Assembly (NCBI GenBank): GCA_938743325.2 | Contig: OW568861.1 | Span: 1,364,001 to 1,428,000, forward strand | Direction of reading: 5' to 3' | Length of the DNA stretch: 64,000 nucleotides | Source of the DNA: Pycnococcus provasolii | Taxonomy: Eukaryota; Chlorophyta; Pseudoscourfieldiophyceae; Pseudoscourfieldiales; Pycnococcaceae | Part shown: piece by piece, positions 30,001 to 45,000 of the stretch | Numbering within the stretch: position 1 is the stretch's first letter | How the letters are laid out: each line of letters starts with the position of its first letter | The notes under the pieces: model-generated | Told to the model about the DNA's origin: nothing | The model's input: the letters and a program-made list of their open reading frames with translations, nothing else | Databases searched by the model: none | Position numbers and translations under genes: made by a program

Positions 30001-33000
30001 GCGACCGGGTACGGCGTACGACACGGACCCGACGTGATCGCCGTCCGCGAGCTGCAGCGATCGGAAACCACCAGACATCGCAGGAAGCGTGCACGTCGAC
30101 GAGGACGATGCGCATGCCGCCTGCTCGACGCCGCCAACCACCAGCGACGTCGGACACGGACCAGATATCAGCGACACGACCACGGATCCGCCCGTCAGCG
30201 ACGATAGCACGCCCGACGCAGAGTACGCCAACAAGCGCGACGAGGCCGTGTACTCGTACGATGTCCACGACGCGCCCACGCGCTGGGCGCCTACGCCAAG
30301 ACTCACGCCCGACGAGGACGGAGCGCGTGCAGGCGAAACGCACTCGTACACGCCCGACCCCGCGCGACGCGTCCACACCATCGAAGTCGTGCCGAACGAG
30401 CACTGCCACGCCGAAGGCAGACCGCCGGATGCAGACACCTCCACCGCCGTGCCGCCCGACTCTGACCCTGACGGCGGCGACGCGCCCGTCACAGACGCAC
30501 CGCCGTCGCCCGTCACCTCCAGACGAGCCATCGACGCAGATGTCACCTCGCACCGCCAAAGCGACGAAGATGCCATCGACGACGTTGAGCCGCACAAGCC
30601 GCCGTCGAACATGTGCGCGCCTACCACGTCCACCAACGAGCCGCCCGTAGACAATACCACTGACGGATGCACAACAGACACAGAAGCTGAGTCCGATACG
30701 TCCACGAGCGCGCGAGGACCCAGCACGCGCACTGAGCCGCCGCTCACGCGCAGCCACTGCTCCGCCGACGCGCCCATCGTCAGCCGGCCGCCCGATACCA
30801 GACCCACCTCAGTGAAGCCAGCCGCCAGACCGCCGCCCAGCGTGCACTCGACCCAGCCCGATGAGAGGAACACGCCCGCGTACTCCGTGCCGCCGATCGA
30901 GCATCGCACCGGCGACTCAGAGCTCACGCCCGTGCCGTACACGCTCACTGTCGCGCCGCCAGACGCTGACACGCGCGCGGGCGATGCGGCGAGCACGCGC
31001 ACCGACGATGCAGATGCGTACGTGTACGCGTCCGACACCTGGTGCTGCACGCCCTGCGTCATCGAGAACGGAACCGCGTCCGAGCCGGACGACGGCACCG
31101 AGCACCACACCTGCTCCGCGCTCGTCCACTGCGAAGACACCGCCACCGCGCCGAAGCGACACGATGGCGGGTGCGACGCCGCGAACCCGGACCCAGACAC
31201 CTCGACGCGATCCGCGCCAGTCAGGCCGTCCGCGCCCTCGATCGCGGGATACGAGACCTCGTCAAGTGCCGTCAGAGGTGCGCGCCAGCCCTGCGTCGAC
31301 GCTGACACGTACGCGCCAGATCCTGTCGACGAGACCGACGATGCGAGCGCGGATGACACAAACGTCACAGCAGACGACGAGGCGACACCGACCAGCAGAT
31401 CGGAGCCAGACAGCCATACCACAGTCTCTATGCCTGACACGACAGCGCGAGGATACGACGCCGTCACGCGACCGGGTACGGCGTACGACACGGACCCGAC
31501 GTGATCGCCGTCCGCGAGCTGCAGCGATCGGAAACCACCAGACATCGCAGGAAGCGTGCACGTCGACGAGGACGATGCGCATGCCGCCTGCTCGACGCCG
31601 CCAACCACCAGCGACGTCGGACGCGGGCCAGATATCAGCGACACGACCACGGATCCGCCCGTCAGCGACGATAGCACGCCCGACGCAGAGTACGCCAACA
31701 AGCGCGACGAGGCCGTGTACTCGTACGATGTCCACGACGCGCCCACGCGCTGGGCGCCTACGCCAAGACTCACGCCCGATGAGGAAGGAACGCGTGCAGG
31801 TGAAACGCACTCGTACACGCCCGACCCCGCGCGACGCGTCCACACCATCGAAGTCGTGCCGAACGAGCACTGCCACGCCGAAGACAGACCGCCGGACGCA
31901 GACACCTCCACCGCCGTGCCGCCCGACTCTGACCCTGACGGCGGCGACGCGCCCGTCACAGACGCGCCGCCGTCGCCCGTCACCTCCAGACGAGCCATCG
32001 ACGCAGATGTCACCTCGCACCGCCAAAGCGACGAAGATGCCATCGACGACGTTGAGCCGCACAAGCCGCCGTCGAACATGTGCGCGCCTATCACGTCCAC
32101 CAACGAGCCGCCCGTAGACAACACCACTGACGGATGCACAACAGACACAGAAGCTGAGTCCGATACGTCCACGAGCGCGCGAGGACCCAGCACGCGCACT
32201 GAGCCGCCGCTCACGCGCAGCCACTGCTCCGCCGACGCGCCCATCGTCAGCCGGCCGCCCGATACCAGACCCACCTCAGTGAAGCCAGCCGCCAGACCGC
32301 CGCCCAGCGTGCACTCGACCCAGCCCGATGAGAGGAACACGCCCGCGTACTCCGCGCCGCCGATCGAGCATCGCACCGGCGACTCAGAGCTCACGCCCGT
32401 GCCGTACACGCTCACTGTCGCGCCGCCAGACGCTGACACGCGCGCGGGCGATGCGGCGAGCACGCGCACCGACGATGCAGATGCGTACGTGTACGCGTCC
32501 GACACCTGGTGCTGCACGCCCTGCGTCATCGAGAACGGAACCGCGGCCGAGCCGGACGACGGCACCGAGCACCACACCTGCTCCGCGCTCGTCCACTGCG
32601 AAGACACCGCCACCGCGCCGAAGCGACACGATGGCGGGTGCGACGCCGCGAACCCGGACCCAGACACCTCGACGCGATCCGCGCCAGTCAGACCCGTCAC
32701 TGACTCCACGCCAGCCGACGCAAGCTCGTCCGGCGCGATCGAAGATACGCGCCAGCCCTGCGTCGACGCTGACACGTACGCGCCAGATCCTGTCGACGAG
32801 ACCGACGATGCGAGCGCGGATGACACAAACGTCACAGCAGACGACGAGGCGACGCCGACCAGCAGATCGGAGCCAGACAGCCATACCACAGTCTCTATGC
32901 CTGACACGACAGCGCGAGGATACGACGCCGTCACGCGACCGGGTACGGCGTACGACACGGACCCGACGTGATCGCCGTCCGCGAGCTGCAGCGATCGGAA

Positions 33001-36000
33001 ACCACCAGACATCGCAGGAAGCGTGCACGTCGACGAGGACGATGCGCATGCCGCCTGCTCGCCGCCGCCAACCACCAGCGACGTCGGACGCGGGCCAGAT
33101 ATCAGCGACACGACCACGGATCCGCCCGTCAGCGACGATAGCACGCCCGACGCAGAGTACGCCAACAAGCGCGACGAGGCCGTGTACTCGTACGATGTCC
33201 ACGACGCGCCCACGCGCTGGGCGCCTACGCCCAGACTCACGCCCGATGAGGACGGAGCGCGTGCAGGCGAAACGCACTCGTACACGCCCGACCCCGCGCG
33301 ACGCGTCCACACCATCGAAGTCGTGCCGAACGAGCACTGCCACGCCGAAGACAGACCGCCGGACGCAGACACCTCCACCGCCGTGCCGCCCGACTCTGAC
33401 CCTGACGGCGGCGACGCGCCAGTCACAGACGCGCCGCCGTCGCCCGTCACCTCCAGACGAGCCATCGACGCAGATGTCACCTCGCACCGCCAAAGCGACG
33501 AAGATGCCATCGACGACGTTGAGCCGCACAAGCCGCCGTCGAACATGTGCGCGCCTATCACGTCCACCAACGAGCCGCCCGTAGACAACACCACTGACGG
33601 ATGCACAACAGACACAGAAGCTGAGTCCGATACGTCCACGAGCGCGCGAGGACCCAGCACGCGCACTGAGCCGCCGCTCACGCGTAGCCACTGCTCCGCC
33701 GACGCGCCCATCGTCAGCCGGCCGCCCGATACCAGACCCACCTCAGTGAAGCCAGCCGCCAGACCGCCGCCCAGCGTGCACTCGACCCAGCCCGATGAGA
33801 GGAACACGCCCGCGTACTCCGCGCCGCCGATCGAGCATCGCACCGGCGACTCAGAGCTCACGCCCGTGCCGTACACGCTCACTGTCGCGCCGCCAGACGC
33901 TGACACGCGCGCGGGCGATGCGGCGAGCACGCGCACCGACGATGCAGATGCGTACGTGTACGCGTCCGACACCTGGTGCTGCACGCCCTGCGTCATCGAG
34001 AACGGAACCGCGTCCGAGCCGGACGACGGCACCGAGCACCACACCTGCTCCGCGCTCGTCCACTGCGAAGACACCGCCACCGCGCCGAAGCGACACGATG
34101 GCGGATGCGACGCCGCGAACCCGGACCCAGACACCTCGACGCGATCCGCGCCAGTCAGGCCGTCCGCGCCCTCGATCGCGGGATACGAGACCTCGTCAAG
34201 TGCCGTCAGAGGTGCGCGCCAGCCCTGCGTCGACGCTGACACGTACGCGCCAGATCCTGTCGACGAGACCGACGATGCGAGCGCGGATGATACAAACGTC
34301 ACAGCAGACGACGAGGCGACGCCGACCAGCAGATCGGAGCCAGACAGCCATACCACAGTCTCTATGCCTGACACGACAGCGCGAGGATACGACGCCGTCA
34401 CGTGACCGGGTACGGCGTACGACACGGACCCGACGTGATCGCCGTCCGCGAGCTGCAGCGATCGGAAACCACCAGACATCGCAGGAAGCGTGCACGTCGA
34501 CGAGGACGATGCGCATGCCGCCTGCTCGACGCCGCCAACCACCAGCGACGTCGGACGCGGGCCAGATATCAGCGACACGACCACGGATCCGCCCGTCAGC
34601 GACGATAGCACGCCCGACGCAGAGTACGCCAACAAGCGCGACGAGGCCGTGTACTCGTACGATGTCCACGACGCGCCCACGCGCTGGGCGCCTACGCCAA
34701 GACTCACGCCCGACGAGGACGGAGCGCGTGCAGGCGAAACGCACTCGTACACGCCCGACCCCGCGCGACGCGTCCACACCATCGAAGTCGTGCCGAACGA
34801 GCACTGCCACGCCGAAGACAGACCGCCGGACGCAGACACCTCCACCGCCGTGCCGCCCGACTCTGACCCTGACGGCGGCGACGCGCCCGTCACAGACGCA
34901 CCGCCGTCGCCCGTCACCTCCAGACGAGCCATCGACGCAGATGTCACCTCGCACCGCCAAAGCGACGAAGATGCCATCGACGACGTTGAGCCGCACAAGC
35001 CGCCGTCGAACATGTGAGCGCCTACCACGTCCACCAACGAGCCGCCCGTAGACAATACCACTGACGGATGCACAACAGACACAGAAGCTGAGTCCGATAC
35101 GTCCACGAGCGCGCGAGGACCCAGCACGCGCACCGAGCCGCCGCTCACGCGCAGCCACTGCTCCGCCGACGCGCCCATCGTCAGCCGGCCGCCCGATACC
35201 AGACCCACCTCAGTGAAGCCAGCCGCCAGACCGCCGCCCAGCGTGCACTCGACCCAGCCCGATGAGAGGAACACGCCCGCGTACTCCGTGCCGCCGATCG
35301 AGCATCGCACCGGCGACTCAGAGCTCACGCCCGTGCCGTACACGCTCACTGTCGCGCCGCCAGACGCTGACACGCGAGCGGGCGATGCGGCGAGCACGCG
35401 CACCGACGATGCAGATGCGTACGTGTACGCGTCCGACACCTGGTGCTGCACGCCCTGCGTCATCGAGAACGGAACCGCGTCCGAGCCGGACGACGGCACC
35501 GAGCACCACACCTGCTCCGCGCTCGTCCACTGCGAAGACACCGCCACCGCGCCGAAGCGACACGATGGCGGATGCGACGCCGCGAACCCGGACCCAGACA
35601 CCTCGACGCGATCCGCGCCAGTCAGACCCGTCACTGACTCCACGCCAGCCGACGCAAGCTCGTCAAGTGCCGTCAGAGGTGCGCGCCAGCCCTGCGTCGA
35701 CGCCGACACGTACGCGCCAGATCCTGTCGACGAGACCGACGATGCGAGCGCGGATGACACAAACGTCACAGCAGACGACGAGGCGACGCCGACCAGCAGA
35801 TCGGAGCCAGACAGCCATACCACAGTCTCTATGCCTGACACGACAGCGCGAGGATACGACGCCGTCACGCGACCGGGTACGGCGTACGACACGGACCCGA
35901 CGTGATCGCCGTCCGCGAGCTGCAGCGATCGGAAGCCAGCAGACATCGCAGGAAGCGTGCACGTCGACGAGGACGATGCGCATGCCGCCTGCTCGACGCC

Positions 36001-39000
36001 GCCAACCACCAGCGACGTCGGACGCGGGCCAGATATCAGCGACACGACCACGGATCCGCCCGTCAGCGACGATAGCACGCCCGACGCAGAGTACGCCAAC
36101 AAGCGTGACGAGGCCGTGTACTCGTACGATGTCCACGACGCGCCCACGCGCTGGGCGCCTACGCCAAGACTCACGCCCGATGAGGAAGGAACGCGTGCAG
36201 GCGAAACGCACTCGTACACGCCCGACCCCGCGCGACGCGTCCACACCATCGACGTCGTGCCGAACGAGCACTGCCACGCCGAAGACAGACCGCCGGACGC
36301 AGACACCTCCACCGCCGTGCCGCCCGACTCTGACCCTGACGGCGGCGACGCGCCCGTCACAGACGCGCCGCCGTCGCCCGTCACCTCCAGACGAGCCATC
36401 GACGCAGATGTCACCTCGCACCGCCAAAGCGACGAAGATGCCATCGACGACGTTGAGCCGCACAAGCCGCCGTCGAACATGTGCGCGCCTATCACGTCCA
36501 CCAACGAGCCGCCCGTAGACAATACCACTGAAGGATGCACAACAGACACAGAAGCTGAGTCCGATACGTCCACGAGCGCGCGAGGACCCAGCACGCGCAC
36601 CGAGCCGCCGCTCACGCGCAGCCACTGCTCCGCCGACGCGCCCATCGTCAGCCGGCCGCCCGATACCAGACCCACCTCAGTGAAGCCAGCCGCCAGACCG
36701 CCACCCAGCGTGCACTCGACCCAGCCCGATGAAAGGAACATGCCCGCGTACTCCGTGCCGCCGATCGAGCATCGCACCGGCGACTCAGAGCTCACGCCCG
36801 TGCCGTACACGCTCACTGTCGCGCCGCCAGACGTCGACACGCGCGCGGGCGATGCGGCGAGCACGCGCACCGACGATGCAGATGCGTAAGTGTACGCGTC
36901 CGACACCTGGTGCTGCACGCCCTGCGTCATCGAGAACGGAACCGCGTCCGAGCCGGACGACGGCACCGAGCACCACACCTGCTCCGCGCTCGTCCACTGC
37001 GAAGACACCGCCACCGCGCCGAAGCGACACGATGGCGGATGCGACGCCGCGAACCCGGACCCAGACACCTCGACGCGATCCGCGCCAGTCAGACCCGTCA
37101 CTGACTCCACGCCAGCCGACGCAAGCTCGTCAAGTGCCGTCAGAGGTGCGCGCCAGCCCTGCGTCGACGCTGACACGTACGCGCCAGATCCTGTCGACGA
37201 GACCGACGATGCGAGCGCGGATGACACAAACGTCACAGCAGACGACGAGGCGACACCGACCAGCAGATCGGAGCCAGACAGCCATACCACAGTCTCTATG
37301 CCTGACACGACAGCGCGAGGATACGACGCCGTCACGCGACCGGGTACGGCGTACGACACGGACCCGACGTGATCGCCGTCCGCGAGCTGCAGCGATCGGA
37401 AGCCAGCAGACATCGCAGGAAGCGTGCACGTCGACGAGGACGATGCGCATGCCGCCTGCTCGACGCCGCCAACCACCAGCGACGTCGGACGCGGGCCAGA
37501 TATCAGCGACACGACCACGGATCCGCCCGTCAGCGAAGATAGCACGCCCGACGCAGAGTACGCCAACAAGCGCGACGAGGCCGTGTACTCGTACGATGTC
37601 CACGACGCGCCCACGCGCTGGGCGCCTACGCCAAGACTCACGCCCGACGAGGACGGAGCGCGTGCAGGCGAAACGCACTCGTACACGCCCGACCCCGCGC
37701 GACGCGTCCACACCATCGAAGTCGTGCCGAACGAGCACTGCCACGCCGAAGACAGACCGCCGGACGCAGACACCTCCACCGCCGTGCCGCCCGACTCTGA
37801 CCCTGACGGCGGCGACGCGCTCGTCACAGACGCGCCGCCGTCGCCCGTCACCTCCAGACGAGCCATCGACGCAGATGTCACCTCGCACCGCCAAAGCGAC
37901 GAAGATGCCATCGACGACGTTGAGCCGCACAAGCCGCCGTCGAACATGTGCGCGCCTATCACGTCCACCAACGAGCCGCCCGTAGACAACACCACTGACG
38001 GATGCACAACAGACACAGAAGCTGAGTCCGATACGTCCACGAGCGCGCGAGGACCCAGCACGCGCACCGAGCCGCCGCTCACGCGCAGCCATTGCTCCGC
38101 CGACGCGCCCATCGTCAGCCGGCCGCCCGATACCAGACCCACCTCAGTGAAGCCAGCCGCCAGACCGCCGCCCAGCGTGCACTCGACCCAGCCCGATGAG
38201 AGGAACACGCCCGCGTACTCCGTGCCGCCGATCGAGCATCGCACCGGCGACTCAGAGCTCACGCCCGTGCCGTACACGCTCACTGTCGCGCCGCCAGACG
38301 CTGACACGCGCGCGGGCGATGCGGCGAGCACGCGCACCGACGATGCAGATGCGTACGTGTACGCGTCCGACACCTGGTGCTGCACGCCCTGCGTCATCGA
38401 GAACGGAACCGCGTCCGAGCCGGACGACGGCACCGAGCACCACACCTGCTCCGCGCTCGTCCACTGCGAAGACACCGCCACCGCGCCGAAGCGACACGAT
38501 GGCGGATGCGACGCCGCGAACCCGGACCCAGACACCTCGACGCGATCCGCGCCAGTCAGACCCGTCACTGACTCCACGCCAGCCGACGCAAGCTCGTCAA
38601 GTGCCGTCAGAGGTGCGCGCCAGCCCTGCGTCGACGCCGACACGTACGCGCCAGATCCTGTCGACGAGACCGACGATGCGAGCGCGGATGATACAAACGT
38701 CACAGCAGACGACGAGGCGACGCCGACCAGCAGATCGGAGCCAGACAGCCATACCACAGTCTCTATGCCTGACACGACAGCGCGAGGATACGACGCCGTC
38801 ACGCGACCGGGTACGGCGTACGACACGGACCCGACGTGATCGCCGTCCGCGAGCTGCAGCGATCGGAAGCCAGCAGACATCGCAGGAAGCGTGCACGTCG
38901 ACGAGGACGATGCGCATGCCGCCTGCTCGACGCCGCCAACCACCAGCGACGTCGGACGCGGGCCAGATATCAGCGACACGACCACGGATCCGCCCGTCAG

Positions 39001-42000
39001 CGACGATAGCACGCCCGACGCAGAGTACGCCAACAAGCGCGACGAGGCCGTGTACTCGTACGATGTCCACGACGCGCCCACGCGCTGGGCGCCTACGCCA
39101 AGACTCACGCCCGATGAGGAAGGAACGCGTGCAGGCGAAACGCACTCGTACACGCCCGACCCCGCGCGACGCGTCCACACCATCGAAGTCGTGCCGAACG
39201 AGCACTGCCACGCCGAAGACAGACCGCCGGACGCAGACACCTCCACCGCCGTGCCGCCCGACTCTGACCCTGACGGCGGCGACGCGCCCGTCACAGACGC
39301 GCCGCCGTCGCCCGTCACCTCCAGACGAGCCATCGACGCAGATGTCACCTCGCACCGCCAAAGCGACGAAGATGCCATCGACGACGTTGAGCCGCATAAG
39401 CCGCCGTCGAACATGTGCGCACCTATCATGTCCACCAACGAGCCGCCCGTAGACAACACCACTGACGGATGCACAACAGACACAGAAGCTGAGTCCGATA
39501 CGTCCACGAGCGCGCGAGGACCCAGCACGCGCACCGAGCCGCCGCTCACGCGCAGCCATTGCTCCGCCGACGCGCCCATCGTCAGCCGGCCGCCCGATAC
39601 CAGACCCACCTCAGTGAAGCCAGCCGCCAGACCGCCGCCCAGCGTGCACTCGACCCAGCCCGATGAGAGGAACACGCCCGCGTACTCCGTGCCGCCGATC
39701 GAGCATCGCACCGGCGACTCAGAGCTCACGCCCGTGCCGTACACGCTCACTGTCGCGCCGCCAGATGCTGACACGCGCGCGGGCGATGCGGCGAGCACGC
39801 GCACCGACGATGCAGATGCGTACGTGTACGCGTCCGACACCTGGTGCTGCACGCCCTGCGTCATCGAGAACGGAACCGCGTCCGAGCCGGACGACGGCAC
39901 CGAGCACCACACCTGCTCCGCGCTCGTCCACTGCGAAGACACCGCCACCGCGCCGAAGCGACACGATGGCGGATGCGACGCCGCGAACCCGGACCCAGAC
40001 ACCTCGACGCGATCCGCGCCAGTCAGACCGTCCGCGCCCTCGATCGCGGGATACGAGACCTCGTCAAGTGCCGTCAGAGGTGCGCGCCAGCCCTGCGTCG
40101 ACGCCGACACGTACGCGCCAGATCCTGTCGACGAGACCGACGATGCGAGCGCGGATGATACAAACGTCACAGCAGACGACGAGGCGACGCCGACCAGCAG
40201 ATCGGAGCCAGACAGCCATACCACAGTCTCTATGCCTGACACGACAGCGCGAGGATACGACGCCGTCACGCGACCGGGTACGGCGTACGACACTGACCCG
40301 ACGTGATCGCCGTCCGCGAGCTGCAGCGATCGGAAACCACCAGACATCGCAGGAAGCGTGCACGTCGACGAGGACGATGCGCATGCCGCCTGCTCGACGC
40401 CGCCAACCACCAGCGACGTCGGACGCGGGCCAGATATCAGCGACACGACCACGGATCCGCCCGTCAGCGACGATAGCACGCCCGACGCAGAGTACGCCAA
40501 CAAGCGCGACGAGGCCGTGTACTCGTACGATGTCCACGACGCGCCCACGCGCTGGGCGCCTACGCCAAGACTCACGCCCGACGAGGACGGAGCGCGTGCA
40601 GGCGAAACGCACTCGTACACGCCCGACCCCGCGCGACGCGTCCACACCATCGAAGTCGTGCCGAACGAGCACTGCCATGCCGAAGGCAGACCGCCGGACG
40701 CAGACACCTCCACCGCCGTGCCGCCCGACTCTGACCCTGACGGCGGCGACGCGCCCGTCACAGACGCACCGCCGTCGCCCGTCACCTCCAGACGAGCCAT
40801 CAACGCAGATGTCACCTCGCACCGCCAAAGCGACGAAGATGCCATCGACGACGTTGAGCCGCACAAGCCGCCGTCGAACATGTGCGCGCCTATCACGTCC
40901 ACCAACGAGCCGCCCGTAGACAACACCACTGACGGATGCACAACAGACACAGAAGCTGAGTCCGATACGTCCACGAGCGCGCGAGGACCCAGCACGCGCA
41001 CCGAGCCGCCGCTCACGCGCAGCCACTGCTCCGCCGACGCGCCCATCGTCAGCCGGCCGCCCGATACCAGACCCACCTCAGTGAAGCCAGCCGCCAGACC
41101 GCCGCCCAGCGTGCACTCGACCCAGCCCGATGAGAGGAACACGCCCGCGTACTCCGTGCCGCCGATCGAGCATCGCACCGGCGACTCAGAGCTCACGCCC
41201 GTGCCGTACACGCTCACTGTCGCGCCGCCAGACGCTGACACGCGCGCGGGCGATGCGGCGAGCACGCGCACCGACGATGCAGATGCGTACGTGTACGCGT
41301 CCGACACCTGGTGCTGCACGCCCTGCGTCATCGAGAACGGAACCGCGTCCGAGCCGGACGACGGCACCGAGCACCACACCTGCTCCGCGCTCGTCCACTG
41401 CGAAGACACCGCCACCGCGCCGAAGCGACACGATGGCGGATGCGACGCCGCGAACCCGGACCCAGACACCTCGACGCGATCCGCGCCAGTCAGACCCGTC
41501 ACTGACTCCACGCCAGCCGACGCAAGCTCGTCCGGCGCGATCGAAGATACGCGCCAGCCCTGCGTCGACGCCGACACGTACGCGCCAGATCCTGTCGACG
41601 AGACCGACGAGGCGAGCGCGGATGACACAAACGTCACAGCAGACGACGAGGCGACGCCGACCAGCAGATCGGAGCCAGACAGCCATACCACAGTCTCTAT
41701 GCCTGACACGACAGCGCGAGGATACGACGCCGTCACGCGACCGGGTACGGCGTACGACACGGACCCGACGTGATCGCCGTCCGCGAGCTGCAGCGATCGG
41801 AAACCACCAGACATCGCAGGAAGCGTGCACGTCGACGAGGACGATGCGCATGCCGCCTGCTCGACGCCGCCAACCACCAGCGACGTCGGACGCGGGCCAG
41901 ATATCAGCGACACGACCACGGATCCGCCCGTCAGCGACGATAGCACGCCCGACGCAGAGTACGCCAACAAGCGCGACGAGGCCGTGTACTCGTACGATGT

Positions 42001-45000
42001 CCACGACGCGCCCACGCACTGGGCGCCTACGCCAAGACTCACGCCCGACGAGGACGGAGCGCGTGCAGGCGAAACGCACTCGTACACGCCCGACCCCGCG
42101 CGACGCGTCCACACCATCGAAGTCGTGCCGAACGAGCACTGCCACGCCGAAGACAGACCGCCGGACGCAGACACCTCCACCGCCGTGCCGCCCGACTCTG
42201 ACCCTGACGGCGGCGACGCGCCCGTCACAGACGCGCCGCCGTCGCCCGTCACCTCCAGACGAGCCATCGACGCAGATGTCACCTCGCACCGCCAAAGCGA
42301 CGAAGATGCCATCGACGACGTTGAGCCGCACAAGCCGCCGTCGAACATGTGCGCGCCTATCACGTCCACCAACGAGCCGCCCGTAGACAACACCACTGAC
42401 GGATGCACAACAGACACAGAAGCTGAGTCCGATACGTCCACGAGCGCGCGAGGACCCAGCACGCGCACTGAGCCGCCGCTCACGCGCAGCCACTGCTCCG
42501 CCGACGCGCCCATCGTCAGCCGGCCGCCCGATACCAGACCCACCTCAGTGAAGCCAGCCGCCAGACCGCCGCCCAGCGTGCACTCGACCCAGCCCGATGA
42601 GAGGAACACGCCCGCGTACTCCGTGCCGCCGATCGAGCATCGCACCGGCGACTCAGAGCTCACGCCCGTGCCGTACACGCTCACTGTCGCGCCACCAGAC
42701 GCTGACACGCGCGCGGGCGATGCGGCGAGCACGCGCACCGACGATGCAGATGCGTACGTGTACGCGTCCGACACCTGGTGCTGCACGCCCTGCGTCATCG
42801 AGAACGGAACCGCGTCCGAGCCGGACGACGGCACCGAGCACCACACCTGCTCCGCGCTCGTCCACTGCGAAGACACCGCCACCGCGCCGAAGCGACACGA
42901 TGGCGGATGCGACGCCGCGAACCCGGACCCAGACACCTCGACGCGATCCGCGCCAGTCAGACCCGTCACTGACTCCACGCCAGCCGACGCAAGCTCGTCA
43001 AGTGCCGTCAGAGGTGCGCGCCAGCCCTGCGTCGACGCCGACACGTACGCGCCAGATCCTGTCGACGAGACCGACGATGCGAGCGCGGATGACACAAACG
43101 TCACAGCAGACGACGAGGCGACGCCGACCAGCAGATCGGAGCCAGACAGCCATACCACAGTCTCTATGCCTGACACGACAGCGCGAGGATACGACGCCGT
43201 CACGCGACCGGGTACGGCGTACGACACGGACCCGACGTGATCGCCGTCCGCGAGCTGCAGCGATCGGAAACCACCAGACATCGCAGGAAGCGTGCACGTC
43301 GACGAGGACGATGCGCATGCCGCCTGCTCGACGCCGCCAACCACCAGCGACGTCGGACGCGGGCCAGATATCAGCGACACGACCACGGATCCGCCCGTCA
43401 GCGACGATAGCACGCCCGACGCAGAGTACGCCAACAAGCGCGACGAGGCCGTGTACTCGTACGATGTCCACGACGCGCCCACGCGCTGGGCGCCTACGCC
43501 AAGACTCACGCCCGACGAGGACGGAGCGCGTGCAGGCGAAACGCACTCGTACACGCCCGACCCCGCGCGACGCGTCCACACCATCGAAGTCGTGCCGAAC
43601 GAGCACTGCCACGCCGAAGACAGACCGCCGGACGCAGACACCTCCACCGCCGTGCCGCCCGACTCTGACCCTGACGGCGGCGACGCGCCTGTCACAGACG
43701 CACCGCCGTCGCCCGTCACCTCCAGACGAGCCATCGACGCAGATGTCACCTCACACCGCCAAAGCGACGAAGATGCCATCGACGACGTTGAGCCGCACAA
43801 GCCGCCGTCGAGCATGTGCGCGCCTATCACGTCCACCAACGAGCCGCCCGTAGACAACACCACTGACGGATGCACAACAGACACAGAAGCTGAGTCCGAT
43901 ACGTCCACGAGCGCGCGAGGACCCAGCACGCGCACTGAGCCGCCGCTCACGCGCAGCCACTGCTCCGCCGACGCGCCCATCGTCAGCCGGCCGCCCGATA
44001 CCAGACCCACCTCAGTGAAGCCAGCCGCCAGACCGCCGCCCAGCGTGCACTCGACCCAGCCCGATGAGAGGAACACGCCCGCGTACTCCGCGCCGCCGAT
44101 CGAGCATCGCACCGGCGACTCAGAGCTCACGCCCGTGCCGTACACGCTCACTGTCGCGCCGCCAGACGTCGACACGCGCGCGGGCGATGCGGCGAGCACG
44201 CGCACCGACGATGCAGATGCGTACGTGTACGCGTCCGACACCTGGTGCTGCACGCCCTGCGTCATCGAGAACGGAACCGCGTCCGAGCCGGACGACGGCA
44301 CCGAGCACCACACCTGCTCCGCGCTCGTCCACTGCGAAGACACCGCCACCGCGCCGAAGCGACACGATGGCGGATGCGACGCCGCGAACCCGGACCCAGA
44401 CACCTCGACGCGATCCGCGCCAGTCAGACCGTCCGCGCCCTCGATCGCGGGATACGAGACCTCGTCAAGTGCCGTCAGAGGTGCGCGCCAGCCCTGCGTC
44501 GACGCTGACACGTACGCGCCAGATCCTGTCGACGAGACCGACGATGCGAGCGCGGATGACACAAACGTCACAGCAGACGACGAGGCGACGCCGACCAGCA
44601 GATCGGAGCCAGACAGCCATACCACAGTCTCTATGCCTGACACGACAGCGCGAGGATACGACGCCGTCACGCGACCGGGTACGGCGTACGACACGGACCC
44701 GACGTGATCGCCGTCCGCGAGCTGCAGCGATCGGAAGCCAGCAGACATCGCAGGAAGCGTGCACGTCGACGAGGACGATGCGCATGCCGCCTGCTCGACG
44801 CCGCCAACCACCAGCGACGTCGGACGCGGGCCAGATATCAGCGACACGACCACGGATCCGCCCGTCAGCGAAGATAGCACGCCCGACGCAGAGTACGCCA
44901 ACAAGCGCGACGAGGCCGTGTACTCGTACGATGTCCACGACGCGCCCACGCGCTGGGCGCCTACGCCCAGACTCACGCCCGACGAGGACGGAACGCGTGC